From the NCBI GenBank assembly GCA_027924585.1, contig BSBM01000461.1, forward strand, positions 9,549,001-9,613,000: 64,000 nucleotides of DNA. Direction: 5' to 3'. This document shows, piece by piece, positions 45,389 to 57,330 of this stretch (the first letter of the stretch is position 1; each line of letters opens with the position of its first letter). Position numbers and translations under genes: made by a program. The notes under the pieces are model-generated. The model was not told the origin of the DNA. It ran no database searches and was given only the letters and a program-made list of their open reading frames with translations. This DNA is from Larix kaempferi. Taxonomy: Eukaryota > Streptophyta > Pinopsida > Pinales > Pinaceae.

Positions 45389-47090
45389 ATAGTATTTTAC
45401 CTTACTAAATTATACACTTCTTACGAAATTTATTGGACTCATTTGTACATAGCTCTCCAACATTATATGTCATCAACACCTTTATTTTATTCTCATCTTG
45501 TTTTTCTACAAGATATTTAAACTCTTTAAATTTACTAAAAACTTCATACTTATTATGGAAGAAATAAACCCATGTGTCTCTAGAGAAATCATAAATGAAT
45601 GAAACATAATATATAGATTTTCCTAGTAATGAAACAGGAAGAGGTTCGAACACATCATTGTTATTATTTACAAGAATCATTTTTCTCTTGTAGCACCATA
45701 TGCAAATCTTAACCAATTTTTTTTTTCCATATATGCAATGTTCACATAAATCAAAATCTAAGGAGAAATCTAACATATCATTTTCCATACCTTTACCATT
45801 TAATGCTCAAAGGCCCTTCTCTCCAATATTTCCCAATCTCCAATGCCATATCATTCTCTTGTCTACAAGGACAATAAGGATCCAATCTTCTTCAATGTTA
45901 TCCTCAAGAACAACAAAACTATACACCTATCATTAAAAGTGCTTCCGTAGGAAGTTCCAATCTAAAATCCCCACATGTCATCAACATCATTCCTCTTGGA
46001 ACCATCTTGCATGTTTCATTTTCAAATAAAGTATGCACACATGTATCATCCATCTTGCTTATAGATATCAATTTTTTGGCTAGATCTAGAATGTGTAAAA
46101 CGCCAGGATGAGTTTTAATCCTTCCACCTTTGAGAAGTATCTTGACCATTCCAATTCCTATCATTTTGGTTGTCAATCCATATCCTAGAAAAAAATTACC
46201 TCCGTTGTATTTTTTATATTAAAAAAACAACTCCTTGTACGGAGTCATATGAAATGAAGTGCCTGAGTCAATCAACCATACATCATGATTTGTATGTGTA
46301 CTTGTAGGTTCCAAGTAAACATCATGTCCTTCTTATGTAGAGGGTTATGTTTTCCGTAGAAGGAGCATCATCATATCCCTTACTTTTATCAATACTCTTA
46401 GATTTGCAATTTTTCTTATAGTTCCCATCTTTACCACATTTTTGTCATTTATTTTCAACTTTTCCTAGAGATTTAGATCTATTCTAAACTTAGATATACC
46501 CCCAGAACACTTATTTTTCCTCTTTTCAGAATGATATCTCACAGATAAAAAAATAATTCACCACACCCTCCATGGGTTTTTGTCCCATTTTCCGTAGCAA
46601 AAAGGATGCAAATACATCCTCAAACTTAAAGGATTGACTGGGAGTAACAATTCTACAACTAGATTGTCCCAAGTGTCTGGAAAAGAACATAGCAATGCAA
46701 TACACTTATATTTTTCCTCCATCTTAATATCAACAAAGACTAGTTGACTTACCAAAGTATTAAAGGTTTTTAGATCATCTGACATGGTGTCACGATCAAC
46801 CATCCTAAGATGAAACAACTTATTTAAAAGAAATATTATATTCACCAATGAATTTAATTGATACAAATACCCCATCTTATCCCATATCTTCCTTGCATTG
46901 TATTCTCTAGATATGTTCAACAACAATAAATCTGAGAGGCATAGTTGAATCATTCTTATTGTTTTTCTCTCTAGATTTAACCAATCTTTTTATAACATAC
47001 TAGTGGGAGTTGTACCTAGATCCATAACATTCCAGCAATCTTTGTCCACAAGAACATCTTCTATCTTCATCTTCCATTTAATTCAAGTCT
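45389..47090 (-). pseudogene. Ty1/copia Gag-protease-integrase fragment
   Basis: Minus-strand remnants follow in copia order. Gag at 47060-46558 (KMKIEDVLVDKD, LCLSDLLLLNISREYNARKIWDKMG, CIALLCSFPDTWDNLVVEL). A zinc knuckle near 46440-46395 (KCGKDGNYKKNC, first Cys lost). The protease motif WLIDSGTSFHMTP near 46290-46245. The protease C-terminus and GAG-pre-integrase region at 46176-45790 (VLHILDLAKKLISISKM; WHWRLGN). The integrase N-terminus at 45788-45405 (CEHCIYGKKK, VYFFHNKYEVFSKFKEFK, and NVGELCTNE where the Asp motif should be). The integrase stops at 45389 where an LTR-like terminus begins. RT and RNase H are missing. Multiple stops and frameshifts; dead. Confidence 0.88.
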
Positions 47091-47294
47091 CTAGCATTAA
47101 AATTATTGATTTATATTCTTAAGCTATTTGTCATTTTCCTTGCACAAGATTTATTGTGTAAAGCTCCAACTCTAACACAAGCTTATCCCAAACCTAGGAT
47201 ATCCTTCTAATCTAGGTAGATACTAGTTTCCACCCACTTATTCCACCAAGATAAATAGTCCTCCATCTTCTTGGAAATTTTCTACATCTTTTCA

Positions 47295-49409
47295 TGTCAT
47301 GTCCCCAAATTTTTCATTGGGTCACAATGGCCTAAGCCCCTTGGCCATACTCATGATAGTTTGTCAAATTGATGCTAAGTGTCAAATAATTTCCAAGAAT
47401 GATGTCCAAGTTAGTAATAATGTAAAATTAGATCCAAATGGACAAGTTGGGTCGCATTAAGAGAAATTCCCAATTCAAAGTTTGTAATATACTCATCCAA
47501 ATGAACTATCATGGAGGAAAATTACTAGTTCCCTAGGTTGGGGGTGGAAGCATTAAAAGTTGGAATAAGGGAGTTACAAGACCCAAAATGACCTTATACT
47601 TACAAATTCACATTAAATGGGTCAAACAAATAATAGTAAAAGTAAAATAAGGTGGCATTGGATCATGAGGGCACATAAGAGGTTGTGGGAGCCACATGTG
47701 GCAAGCTTCCCCACTACACTTGGCATTATTCTCTCACCAATTCGAGTTCAAGATGAAGGGTAAAATACTTGGGGGATTTGAAGAGGTATTATTCATGGAA
47801 TGAATCATGTAAGGTCGAATTGGAGTGGAAGAGAAACACCCATGGAAGAGGAAGAGGCATCTTATAAGAATGGTGACACTTGGAGCTAGATTCCCTAACT
47901 CCTATGACAACAATGATGAAGATTCTATGAAAATTATGACAAATTCCAGACCTGATCACTGCCATATGACATATATGACATGTCAGGCCTAAAAATAGCC
48001 TCCAAGATGGCACACAAAGGATTTATGGCAGCCAAGACGATTTCACATTCGAATTGAGGGATGATGGAGACTAGGAATTGTTGGACAAGTGGCACACATT
48101 GGAATCTCTTCCCAACTTTAGTTTGCATGAGGCTTTTGGAAGCAATTCAAACCATGGAGGAATTGAGAATTTTATAAAATACAATAGCAAATAAGGAAAT
48201 GGGATTTTGACCATTTGTCGTTTTGCAAATTGGAGAGCATAGATTATCCATGCTAGTGGAGTGTTTACTCTACTTTCCTTAGTACCAATTTCGAGGCTGC
48301 AAGATTCCCATCCTAATTGGAAATTGGAGAGGCCATTCATACCTTTCATTTGGAGTTACAATGGATTCATTTGTTTCAGGTGGAAGCTACAAGTCTTCTG
48401 ATGGTCTTCTCTTCTTCAACTTGCTCCCACATCTCTTCCAATTTTCTCTCTATGTTCTTCCTCTTGGAGGAAGGGCGGACATGGAGAGATATTGATATCT
48501 TTGTGAGAGTCCAAGGGGCCCCATTTATTTGTAAGATGATTTAAACACTCTGTATTTTATGCTCAGATATACCTCATATCTAAAATCCAAGTGAAACCAT
48601 GTAAGAATGCCAAACTATGTATGAATGGTGCCATATTTCCATATATCTTGTGGAGAGAGCTTGAAGTTTTTTGGTATCTACTCGTATCAGTAAATATATG
48701 TGGTTTTAATTCTATTTAGAGAGCCATTAATATACTTAATAATTTTCACACACCTTATGAAATTCCTTGTAACATTTCTCTCAAATTTCATAGCAAGTTA
48801 TAGCGGTTTTCTCTCATTTCCCCCTATGTTAAGACATGTTTGCAAATCTCTGATTTATGGGAGTTTCAACCACCTTTAGGAACTAATTAATGATGCATTT
48901 GGGTTCCCATTGAAGTAATATAACTAATCCATGTCTCTGTTCTAAAATTTTGGAGGTTCGTACTGCAATTGGGAAGCCTTTAGTGACCTCTACCCTTGGG
49001 GATTTGAACCTCAAATTTACTAGCAAATTTCCCTATTTTCTCCTAAACTTAAATGAATGTTGCAGAAGTATTTTTATAGTGTATAAAAAACTATTAGGAT
49101 CATTTTTATGTCCTAATACCTTTCAAGCATTCTCATACCCAATTTGAAATCCTTAGGATTCTTTTGGAGCCATCTACCCTTGGGAGTTTCAACATCAATT
49201 TTCCTAGTAATTTTTCCTTTCATTCTCTGATTGTAAATGCAAGTTGATGAAGTATTTAGAAAGTTTCCAAGCATATAATATCTGAATTAGTGTGTCATAA
49301 TACACCTCAATCCACTCTGTACATAATTCGAAACCATTTTGGATAATTTGGGACAGTATGGAGTTTCACTAGTCCAAGATTCAAAAATTGGCCAAATTGG
49401 GATATTATA
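47295..49409 (+). mobile_element. LARD-1 copy B, complete 5' LTR (2.1 kb)
   Basis: Starts TGTCATGTCCCCAAAT at 47295 and ends GATATTATA (CA mutated to TA) at 49409, one base before the primer-binding site. Bases preceding the start are TTTCA (47290-47294), a candidate TSD whose partner should lie beyond this element's true 3' end. From 47678 on it matches 1-1749. Confidence 0.9.
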
Positions 49410-49410
49410 G

Positions 49411-49422
49411 TGGTATCAGAGC
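49411..49422 (+). other. Primer-binding site, LARD-1 copy B
   Basis: TGGTATCAGAGC, identical to copy A at 1751. Confidence 0.92.
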
Positions 49423-49475
49423 ATGGTCCTTGCTCCTATTTATTAATATCATACATTGAAGAAGAATTTGAATCC

Positions 49476-50036
49476 ATGTCTTATTCAGATTTAGATTATG
49501 AGCAATATGAGGAGGATTATTCTTTCTATGCCTCAAAGAAAAATGATTTCTATGAGCAGTATGATGATGAGTATGATGAGAAATATGAGGAAGATAATGT
49601 CCAGGAGGTAGCTTCTACAAGTATATCCCATCAGATCACATTTGGAAGAATAAATGATAGTTATTCGTATAGCCATGTGTATGGAGAAGATATATGTTCC
49701 ACAATCAAAGATTAGTTTTTGGGGGAGCATGAAAGGATTAAAAATCAGCCTATTTGTGAGAAGAGTAGTGAAATATCTGAAGCTTCATGGAATGCATGTG
49801 TTTCCTATTTGAAGATAATTTTTGGGCCTTCTTCAAAAAGCGGCTCCAAATATCTTGATCCTAAGGAAACCAAGGGGCAATATGCATCAACTTGCTTTAA
49901 GGAGAGAAATGAGGAGACCCATGAGCCACCTAGTTCTGAAATAGGCGAGGTAGAAGAAGGATTACATGAAGAGGATCGAAATTCACTCCCAAGTGACTCT
50001 AAAAAATATGAAGAAAAATCACGTGAGCATGAATAA
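49476..50036 (+). pseudogene. Acidic Tyr/Asp/Glu-rich ORF of LARD-1, copy B
   Basis: Counterpart of 1816-2373. One frame from ATG 49476 to 50036 with a single TAG at 49713-49715 where copy A has Gln (CAG); copy A's own stop at 2071 is Glu here. Each copy thus has a private stop, which shows that the intact ORF existed before the copies separated. About 186 codons, very acidic N-terminus, hydrophilic, no recognised domain. Confidence 0.58.
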
Positions 50037-50086
50037 GGCTCTATTGAAATATTGAATATCATTTCGAGATACATTCTACATTGGAC

Positions 50087-50779
50087 ATAAATCAAAGAGC
50101 ATCTACTGATGTATGCTTGAACTATGAAGGAGTACCTACTGATGGGTGCTCACACCTCTATGTTGGTGACAGAGAGATCAATTTTGAAAATGTTGCTACA
50201 AGATAAACTTCCATTAAGCATGAAAATGAATACCTTGTAGTAGTTGAAGAAGAATTCAGATCAACTTCCCCATCACCACTTGAGCTTCATGAAGTTGGTC
50301 CAAACAAGAAGGAAGAAGATGGGGAAGTTCATTTGCAAGAGACTCATTTTCTTCAAGGGTCCTTGAATATGGATGAAAACAAGATTCAAGAGGCCTTGAA
50401 AAATTTCCATGACACACATACATTGGTTTCTAAATTTTGTTGGTGTGTGGAGGAGAAATATTCCCTTGAAGACATGGAGAAAATCTAGAAGGCGATGCTG
50501 GACACCAAAGGTAATTTTTTAAATGTGCTTTCTAATAGAGATTATTTAATTGATCTTGTTGGTTTGTATCATGGAATAACCTTGAACGAAGCAGAAGAGA
50601 ATGAAAAGCTCTCAAATGAGTTGGATTCCACCAAAAATACACTCCAAAAATCTATGGTGCATATTGAGCAACTTCAAGAGAAGTTGCAAATGTCCTTTAC
50701 ACCCTCCTACATATCAGACAATCATTCAATGGATGAAATAATTTATTTTAGAAAGGAGGAACCTCATGTAATGGTGTAA
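50087..50779 (+). pseudogene. Coiled-coil ORF of LARD-1, copy B
   Basis: Counterpart of 2421-3119. The ATG is lost (ATAAATC), a TAA lies near 50203, and the shared TAG lies near 50486. The C-terminal segment 50495-50779 (94 codons) is open and holds the coiled-coil stretch ENEKLSNELDSTKNTLQKS. Function unknown. Confidence 0.5.
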
Positions 50780-50901
50780 CATGAGGTACATGTTGATATA
50801 TAGGTTCTTGAAGATGCTATGTACTCAAACAAGAAGGAAGATAAGCACTTGTCTTTGTTCAAAGGGGTTATGACCTGCCTCGTGGAGAGAGTTGCAAAGC
50901 C

Positions 50902-51384
50902 TTGAAGGAGGAACATGATCTCACAATAGTTGTACCAGAAAATTATGGAGAAGACAAACTAAATATTTCGATGGGTAAGTGTTGCAAAGAGTTAAGGTTG
51001 GTTCATAATTCTTCACCCCCTACTTCATTTTCAGCCACATCAATTGGAGATGAAAATTGGGTGAAAGGTGTTTTTCTAAGGGTGCCACATGAGGAGTATG
51101 AAACTCCTATCTCTCGTTTTGATGATGACATGACTATAGAACCTTATTGTTTACATTTGCAATGGAATCCTTTTTTACCTTATGATGATACATATCTTCA
51201 TGGATGCACTTATGATGTTCACTTGAGTCACTTGAAGGCTCATGATTTTCCTTGCTCCTTTCTTTGTTCAATTGATGTTGGAGGAACGTCATCAATTACT
51301 TGGGTGAAGAGATATATAATTGGAGAAATTTTTTATTGGAAGAAACATCCTTTGTTATTTCTTGATGATACACATATCCATTGA
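50902..51384 (+). pseudogene. Third LARD-1 ORF, open for 160 aa in copy B
   Basis: This frame is uninterrupted here but broken in copy A. It begins MKEEHDLTIVVPENYGED (the first codon is at 50902; a further Met follows at SMGKCCKEL) and ends DDTHIH at 51384. The upstream frame is closed by a stop near 50880-50900 in both copies, so the true start may have been lost. The pattern of Cys, His and Asp in its C-terminal half (LHGCTYDVHLSH, CSFLCSIDVGG) could bind metal, but no known family is recognised. Labelled pseudogene because its neighbours are decayed. Confidence 0.45.
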
Positions 51385-52313
51385 TGCATAAAGGGTACTT
51401 ATGTGAGCCCCTTGAAGTCTCATTGCTTTCTTTGCTCCCTAATTGGTTTAGATTTGAATGGAGGTTCTTCATTCACTTCTCGAATGAAAGAGCACATGGA
51501 TGATTATTTTGATGTATCTTTCATCCTCTTGTAGTAGCATTATAGGGCATGGGATCCTCACCTATGTCATTGGATCATATTTGAATGGTCACTTGATGCT
51601 TGTATGCACTTAGAAAATGTTGGTCTACTTACTTGGAGGTACAAGCACTTTCATGGTTCTTTGATGAGGCACCTCCTTGATGTACATTTTTATAATGTTG
51701 TTATGTACTTTGATGATATATCCTTTGTACTTATGATGTTTGGAAGAATGCATACAAGGAAATGGGATCCATGAATTCTCTTTCTTGATGGTATGGTTTG
51801 GAGGGGACTCCTAATTGTTGGAGTTTAATACAAGCAATGGGACCTTGGGATAATTTTTAGCGTTATTGGTCTCAATTTTTTTTGAGAAACAAGTAGTATG
51901 GGATATTGAGTCCCTACTTAATAAGGTGAATTTAATCAGAGTAGTGCAACAACAAGCATGGTGTTTCCTCTCTAAAAATTTCATGGAATCTTGAAGACTC
52001 AAAGTTGGGCAACTTAGTGGCAACTTCAAAGAAGTATACAGTGTGCTATCAAAAAGGGTTTCCAAAATATGAAAGAGGTAAAGAGTAATTGTGCAAACTT
52101 TGTTTTGATGGATTTAATTAATATTTTGGTGTTTATAGGTGATGTTATAGGGGATATCAAATTGAAAAAGAAAACCCACATCTCCTTGCTTTTGGAAACA
52201 CACAATAGTAGTGCATGAGTGCCACTACTCAAAGTTTTAGAAGAGAAGTTTTGGGAATAAAGTAGGTTCTTCAACATCCATGTGTTGAAATTGCTTGAGG
52301 ACATGCAATATTT
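51385..52313 (+). other. Non-coding 3' interior of LARD-1 copy B
   Basis: Same content as copy A 3724-4652; no gene seen. The minus-strand open frame around 52026-52304 is present in both copies but lacks motifs and overlaps the approach to the polypurine tract. Confidence 0.5.
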
Positions 52314-52371
52314 GGAGGGGAGGATTTGTCATGTCCCCAAATTTCTCATTGGGTCATAATGGCCTAAGCCC
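52314..52371 (+). other. Polypurine tract plus 45-bp 3' LTR stub, copy B
   Basis: GGAGGGGAGGA then TGTCATGTCCCCAAAT at 52327; LTR homology ends at AAGCCC (52371), exactly as at 4710 in copy A. Confidence 0.8.
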
Positions 52372-53333
52372 TGTTGTAGGTACAACAGATCCAATGCTTC
52401 ATTCTGATCATGGGAGCCCCATTTTGTAAATATAAAGGTATTTAGGTAAGTTTTAAATTTTGGTTTGCTATGGAATCATACCCTTTCCTTGGTTTGTTTA
52501 GTTATCATTGTTTCTCCTTTGAAAATTTCTAAGTTTCTAGTTGTTTTCTTTATTTGCAGAAAACCTTAGATTCTTTGCCAAAAATCATTTTCTTACGACA
52601 AATCCCGAAATCCCGCAATCCCACAATTGCGGATTGCGAGAATTGTTTGTCTTTTAGTTGGAAATTCATCAACCCGAAACCCACAACCCGAAATTGCAGG
52701 TTGCACGAAGACCGTGTAAGTATTTTAGAAATTATGATTCCGCAACCCGAAACCTGAAATTCTAGATTCCAAATTGTGGAAACTCGTTACACCAATAAAT
52801 CGCGTTGTGTGTTTCTAAAACCCGGAAATTGCGGGTTGTGGAAAAACTTATTTAATTTTTAATATTTGTTTTCATTTCCGAAACCCAAAACCTGAAATTT
52901 GGGTTGTGGATTTCGAAAACACGTTTGTTCATTTTGCAAAATTTGTAAAACCCGCAATCCGGAATTTCAGATTGCAGATTTCGGGAATTTTGAATAAAGT
53001 TTGATTTTGAAACCTATGAACCCAATCCCGCATCCTGCAAGGGTTAATTTCAGCCGTTCGTTTCTTTTCAATATATGGTCCAGATTTGATCCAACTGAAA
53101 AACCATAAATGCACGATTTTTGCTATTTTCCATTATCATTTTTACTGTCGGAAATTTACGCTCCTATGTGGATTTTACTATCGATTTCTTACCAAAATCA
53201 CCTTCACGAATTTTTAGTCATTTATAGGTTGGTTTGCTGTCATTTTTTCATTTGCTATTTATGGTTTTTCTGTCTATGGTTTAGTTTTGATTTTGTTTTA
53301 TTTATTTATCAGAATTTCCCAGGCTTTGCCAAA
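52372..53333 (+). repeat. Leader of ORF X, copy B, with CCCGAAA/TTGCGGG repeats
   Basis: Counterpart of 4711-5673. The CCCGAAA/CCCGCAA/TTGCGGG words occupy about 52595-53010 with different substitutions from copy A. No coding capacity. Confidence 0.6.
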
Positions 53334-54396
53334 ATTTCTCAGAATACTTGGTCTAAAACACTTCACAGGGATTTATTGACCAAAGATCCCAATTTTGGCA
53401 TCTTCATAGACACTGGTGAAAGGGTCACTGAAACCTATCAAATGGACTAGGCCAAAATATATGCTATCCTTGACATTGATGACCTTTCGGACATCAAAGA
53501 AGACCGACTTGCGTATGAGAAAATTAGGGCTTCAAAAATCCATGCCATTGTTGCTCGCCCTGCAGTCCTACCTTATACAGACCCTGTTAAATGGATTGTG
53601 GAAGACGCTAACCCTAAGGACCAGTCGTTTAACAATAATGCCGGGTCACAATTGGCATCCTTCCACCCTGAAGTTTTTATCATATCTTTTCCTCTCAAGC
53701 CGGCTGTACAAATCCTTAGCCCTGATTTCATTCAATCCTCCAAGACTAGATACAATTTTCAAGAAATGATGAAATCATGGATGGTTAAATCTAGTAGTTT
53801 TGTGCCGAAGGATGATAACCTTTATTCGATTGCTTAGTTCAAGGAACCTTACTCCTTATTGGAAGCCATGCTCTGCAGGCTCTTTGGCCTCCCCAATTGC
53901 TCAATTTTTAAAGCTGAATGGGCTCCTATAGCTCACCATGTCTTGACAATAGGAGAATCTTTCCCTTGGGCATCTATCTTGTCTTCAAAACTTCAAACAA
54001 CAATTCAAGATTATCAGAAGGTGCCTGCCTTAAGAAATCCACCTTTTTACCTATCAGCCTTCATTCTTGATGTCTTTTTCCTCTAATTTCAATATCCTAA
54101 CTTGGGGTAGAATTGAACCACTGAAGCTCCATCGGTTCATATATATCATTCGGCACTCTGGGAAAGCAATTATGTGCCCCTGCTCTATGACATTTGTGAC
54201 CATTTCATGGGCACTATTTATTTAAAAATATTCAAACAGGAAGCTCCCGCCTTTTCAGCTGATGCCAGAACTTTCATCAACACGATTGGTGATTGGTATG
54301 TTTATGAGTCCTTTTCATACATAGAGTCCGGGGAAGTGACATTGTTCACCTTCTGTCAAGAATAGTGCCTTACAGGTTTCTCATTCAAGAGGTTTC
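53334..54396 (+). pseudogene. ORF X, N-terminal part, copy B
   Basis: Matches 5674-6736. The start codon is ATT (53334-53336). Stops lie at 53448 (Trp to TAG), 53835, about 54084 and 54363; the TAG after NLYSIA and the one after the TFCQ segment are shared with copy A, so they predate the duplication. Copy A's stops at 5845 and 6256 are sense codons here. A frameshift near 54365 is needed to continue into the part after TR-GAG (PYRFLIQEVSYLTVTDG reads through in another frame). Confidence 0.6.
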
Positions 54397-55156
54397 TGGT
54401 AGGATATTCCTATACTCCATCCTAGTCCCACTAGTGTTTTGATCATTTACATTTTCAGTCATGCATGCAATTTTAGGGTTTGCATGCATTCTAGGGTTTG
54501 CATGCATCTCAGTCATCAGTCCAGCACCTAGCCCTCAGTTAGCTAGCCCCCAGAAGCTTCACACTATTTAGTTTTATCCCTCCAGTTGCTTAATGCACCC
54601 TTCTTCCTTGATTTTAGGGAGCAACTCATCGTTCTTCACCTACCAGTCCAGTTATCTTCAATTTACACTTAGCCACACTCAGTTACACTTAGTTACACTC
54701 AGTTACATTCAGTTACACTCAGTTACACTTAGTTACATTGAGTTACACTCAGTTACACCTACCAGAGTTAGTTTGACTGATGGTTGACAGTTACTTGAGC
54801 ATTGATGACTCCACTAATGATGATGGAGACTTCCAGTTGTGCTCCGATGATCATGAGGTCACCTAGTTGTGATCCGATGACACTCTATTGATCTTATGAT
54901 CACTCTGAGAGGCTAATTCGAATTGCCACCTTAGGCAATCGAATCCTCTCTACCATTGTACTATATATTTGTCCATATTGTGATTAATTAACTAGTGTGT
55001 GTGAAGTATTATTGCTTCTATCTGAGTTCTACTATACCATATTATTCTGTTGCTCATTATACTGTATTGTTCACTCTTCTTCTATTTTCCTGCTTAATCA
55101 TAATTACTCTTGTGAGGTATACATCATCTCTTAGTTCTGCTATGATGATTTTCACA
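54397..55156 (+). repeat. TR-GAG copy B 5' LTR (760 bp)
   Basis: Begins TGGTAGGATATTCC (TGTTAG mutated) and ends TTTTCACA. It contains ten AGTTACACTC units (54661-54760). Confidence 0.9.
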
Positions 55157-55168
55157 TGGTATCGGAGC
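55157..55168 (+). other. Primer-binding site, TR-GAG copy B
   Basis: TGGTATCGGAGC directly follows the LTR CA. Confidence 0.82.
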
Positions 55169-55320
55169 ATGTTGAGAGTATTGTTTATCTCCATTCTTGA
55201 GAGTTTTTTGTAGGTTATTACCAAGATTTCGAGTGCAGCAGTTGCGGCAGTTTCTACATTTTTGCAGCAGTAGCAGTTGCAGTTATTCTATATTGTTTTT
55301 GTAGGTCTTCTATAGCTTCA

Positions 55321-56448
55321 ATGAATTCAAAAGAAATCACTCATCTTTCTCCTTTCTCTCTTCTTAGATATGATGATTGGAAACCAAAAATGATAACATA
55401 CTTGAAGAGCCATGATCTCTTTGACTGTTGTTTTGAAAGAGAGTTCGAATCTTCTGAAGAAAAGATTGATTGGTTAAATAAATTTGATGAAGCCTTTGGA
55501 TCAATGTTGGATGCTATGTCTGATTGGATGTTATATGACCTCCCTGATTTTTCATCACCAAAAGAGCTATGGGCTGACCTGGATGAAATATTTGGCAGAG
55601 AGAATGAAGGACTTGGTCCCAACCCATTCGAAAGCAAACAAAGTGATGAATTCACTTATCTTGATGGTCTCTCAGATCATGAACCAGTATCATCTCACAT
55701 TGAAGTTGTTCACAAAGAACTTGTAGATTCTACACTCATGTTCAAACTTTCTTCTCTTTCTGTGCCAGCTCACACTCTAGATATTGCAGAAGGTCCTAAA
55801 TCCTCTCTTGCACCAGATTTTGTTGGTTTGCATCATGATCACATGATTATTTCAGAGGTCAAAACAGCTATTGAAGGTAATGCATTCGCTCATCTCCATC
55901 TATCTCCTCTTTTATACTACTATATGATCATAAATTCATGCTTTCAGAAGGTTATTGAAGATTATGGCCATTGCCATTCGCCTGGGATAAATTCTCATGC
56001 AATTATTGGTTTTGATCTCACCTTTCATGGTTCAAAAGAGATCTCAAGAAACCGTGATTCAAGTCTTGTATCTAAATTGGGTTCTAAGAAATTACTGCTT
56101 GGGATAATTTCTCATGCATATGATAGTTTTGATCTCACCCCTCCTAGTTCAAAGGAGATCTCAAGAAACTATTTTTTAAGTCTTAAATCTAATTTTGATT
56201 TCAAGCAAACATGTAATAGTTCTTTTTGGCATAATCTCACCCATGGTGGTTCGAAGGTGAAGACAAAAGACTATATGCACTTTCACAGATTTGATCCTAC
56301 CTCAGCTGATTCGAATCACAGGTTCAAGGATCATTCTCATACTATTGGATTTGTTCTCATCACATTCGATCTGAAGAGAAAGTACAAGCACATGCTTTTT
56401 GAGCATGATCCACTTCTTCCCAAGAAGAAAATACCTCCAGACATATGA
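55321..56448 (+). CDS. Copia-type Gag of TR-GAG, intact (375 aa)
   Basis: Uninterrupted from ATG 55321 (MNSKEITHLSPFSLL) to TGA at 56446-56448. The N-terminal third resembles Ty1/copia Gag (UBN2-like): YDDWKPKMITYLKSHDLFDC, then an acidic Trp-containing region (LDAMSDWMLYDLPDF), then SPKELWADLDEIFGRENEGL. The middle and C-terminus are Ser/His-rich with a repeated pattern SHxxxxFDLTxxxSKEISRN (about residues 225-300). There is no CCHC knuckle, protease, integrase or RT. Gag would form the particle that packages element RNA. The leader before the ATG has many short GCAGTT repeats. Keeping one frame open while the rest of the composite is riddled with stops is notable, but could be chance in one of two copies, since copy A is frameshifted. 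Confidence 0.72.
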   Translation: MNSKEITHLSPFSLLRYDDWKPKMITYLKSHDLFDCCFEREFESSEEKIDWLNKFDEAFGSMLDAMSDWMLYDLPDFSSPKELWADLDEIFGRENEGLGPNPFESKQSDEFTYLDGLSDHEPVSSHIEVVHKELVDSTLMFKLSSLSVPAHTLDIAEGPKSSLAPDFVGLHHDHMIISEVKTAIEGNAFAHLHLSPLLYYYMIINSCFQKVIEDYGHCHSPGINSHAIIGFDLTFHGSKEISRNRDSSLVSKLGSKKLLLGIISHAYDSFDLTPPSSKEISRNYFLSLKSNFDFKQTCNSSFWHNLTHGGSKVKTKDYMHFHRFDPTSADSNHRFKDHSHTIGFVLITFDLKRKYKHMLFEHDPLLPKKKIPPDI

Positions 56449-56635
56449 CCAAGCATCACACCTGTTTGAGTTTGGAGCATTGAATTTTTTGTGTGTGCCT
56501 TATAGTCTGTTTTTGAGGAGGGGGTATGTTTCCCATTAAATTTTTCCACTTCCTTGGTTTATTGACTATTATTATTCATTGTATTGGGTGACCTTTGGTC
56601 TTAGTTACTAGGGCCCAGGATGGATTAAGGGGGGG

Positions 56636-57325
56636 TGTTAGGATATTCCTATACTCCAGCCTAGTTCCACTAGTATTTTGATCATTTACATTTTCAGTCA
56701 TGCATGCACTTTTAGGGTTTGCATGCATTATAGGGTTTGCATGCATCCCAGTCATCAGTCCAATACCTAGCCCTCAGTTAGCTAGCCCCTAGGAGCTTCT
56801 CAATATTCAGTTTTAGCCCTCCAGTTGCTTAATGCGCCCTTATTCCTTGATTTTAGGGAGCAACTCGCCCTTCTTCACCTACCAGTCCAGTTGTCTTCAG
56901 TTTACACTCAGTTACACTCAATTACACCTACCAGAGTTAGTTTGAATGATGGTTGGCAGTTACTTGAGCATTGATGACTCCACTGATGATGATGGAGACT
57001 TCCGGTTGTGCTCCAATGATCATGAAGACACCTAGTTGTGCTCCGATGACACTCTATTGATCTTATGATCACTCTGAGAGGCTAATTCGAATTGCCACCT
57101 TAAGCATTCGAATCCTCTCTACCATTGTACTATTTATTTGTCCATATTGTGATTAATTAACTAGTGTGTGTGAAGTATTATTGCTTCTATCTGAGTTCTA
57201 CTATACCATATTATTATGTGGCTCATTATACTATATTGTTCACTCTTCTTCTATTTTCATGCTTAATCATAATTACTCTTGTGAGGTATACATCATCTCT
57301 TAGATCTACTGTGAGGATTTTCACA
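56636..57325 (+). repeat. TR-GAG copy B 3' LTR (690 bp)
   Basis: Begins TGTTAGGATATTCC, ends TTTTCACA. It is shorter mainly because the 10-bp array has only three units (56900-56929). Confidence 0.92.
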
Positions 57326-57330
57326 GTTTC

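Larger units (their letters stand above)
49410..52326 (+). mobile_element. LARD-1 copy B interior
   Basis: Aligned with 1750-4665 of copy A throughout, including non-coding parts. By eye there are about one to four mismatches per 60 bases and a few small indels. It contains the same three ORF remnants and no gag/pol motifs. Confidence 0.82.
54397..57325 (+). mobile_element. TR-GAG copy B with intact Gag
   Basis: 5' LTR 54397-55156, primer-binding site 55157, interior to 56635, 3' LTR 56636-57325. The TSD is the same GTTTC (54392-54396, 57326-57330) at the same ORF X position as in copy A, so this is one insertion event inherited by both copies. The interior encodes one 375-aa Gag and nothing else. 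The polypurine tract is GATTAAGGGGGG before TGTTAGG. Confidence 0.92.
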
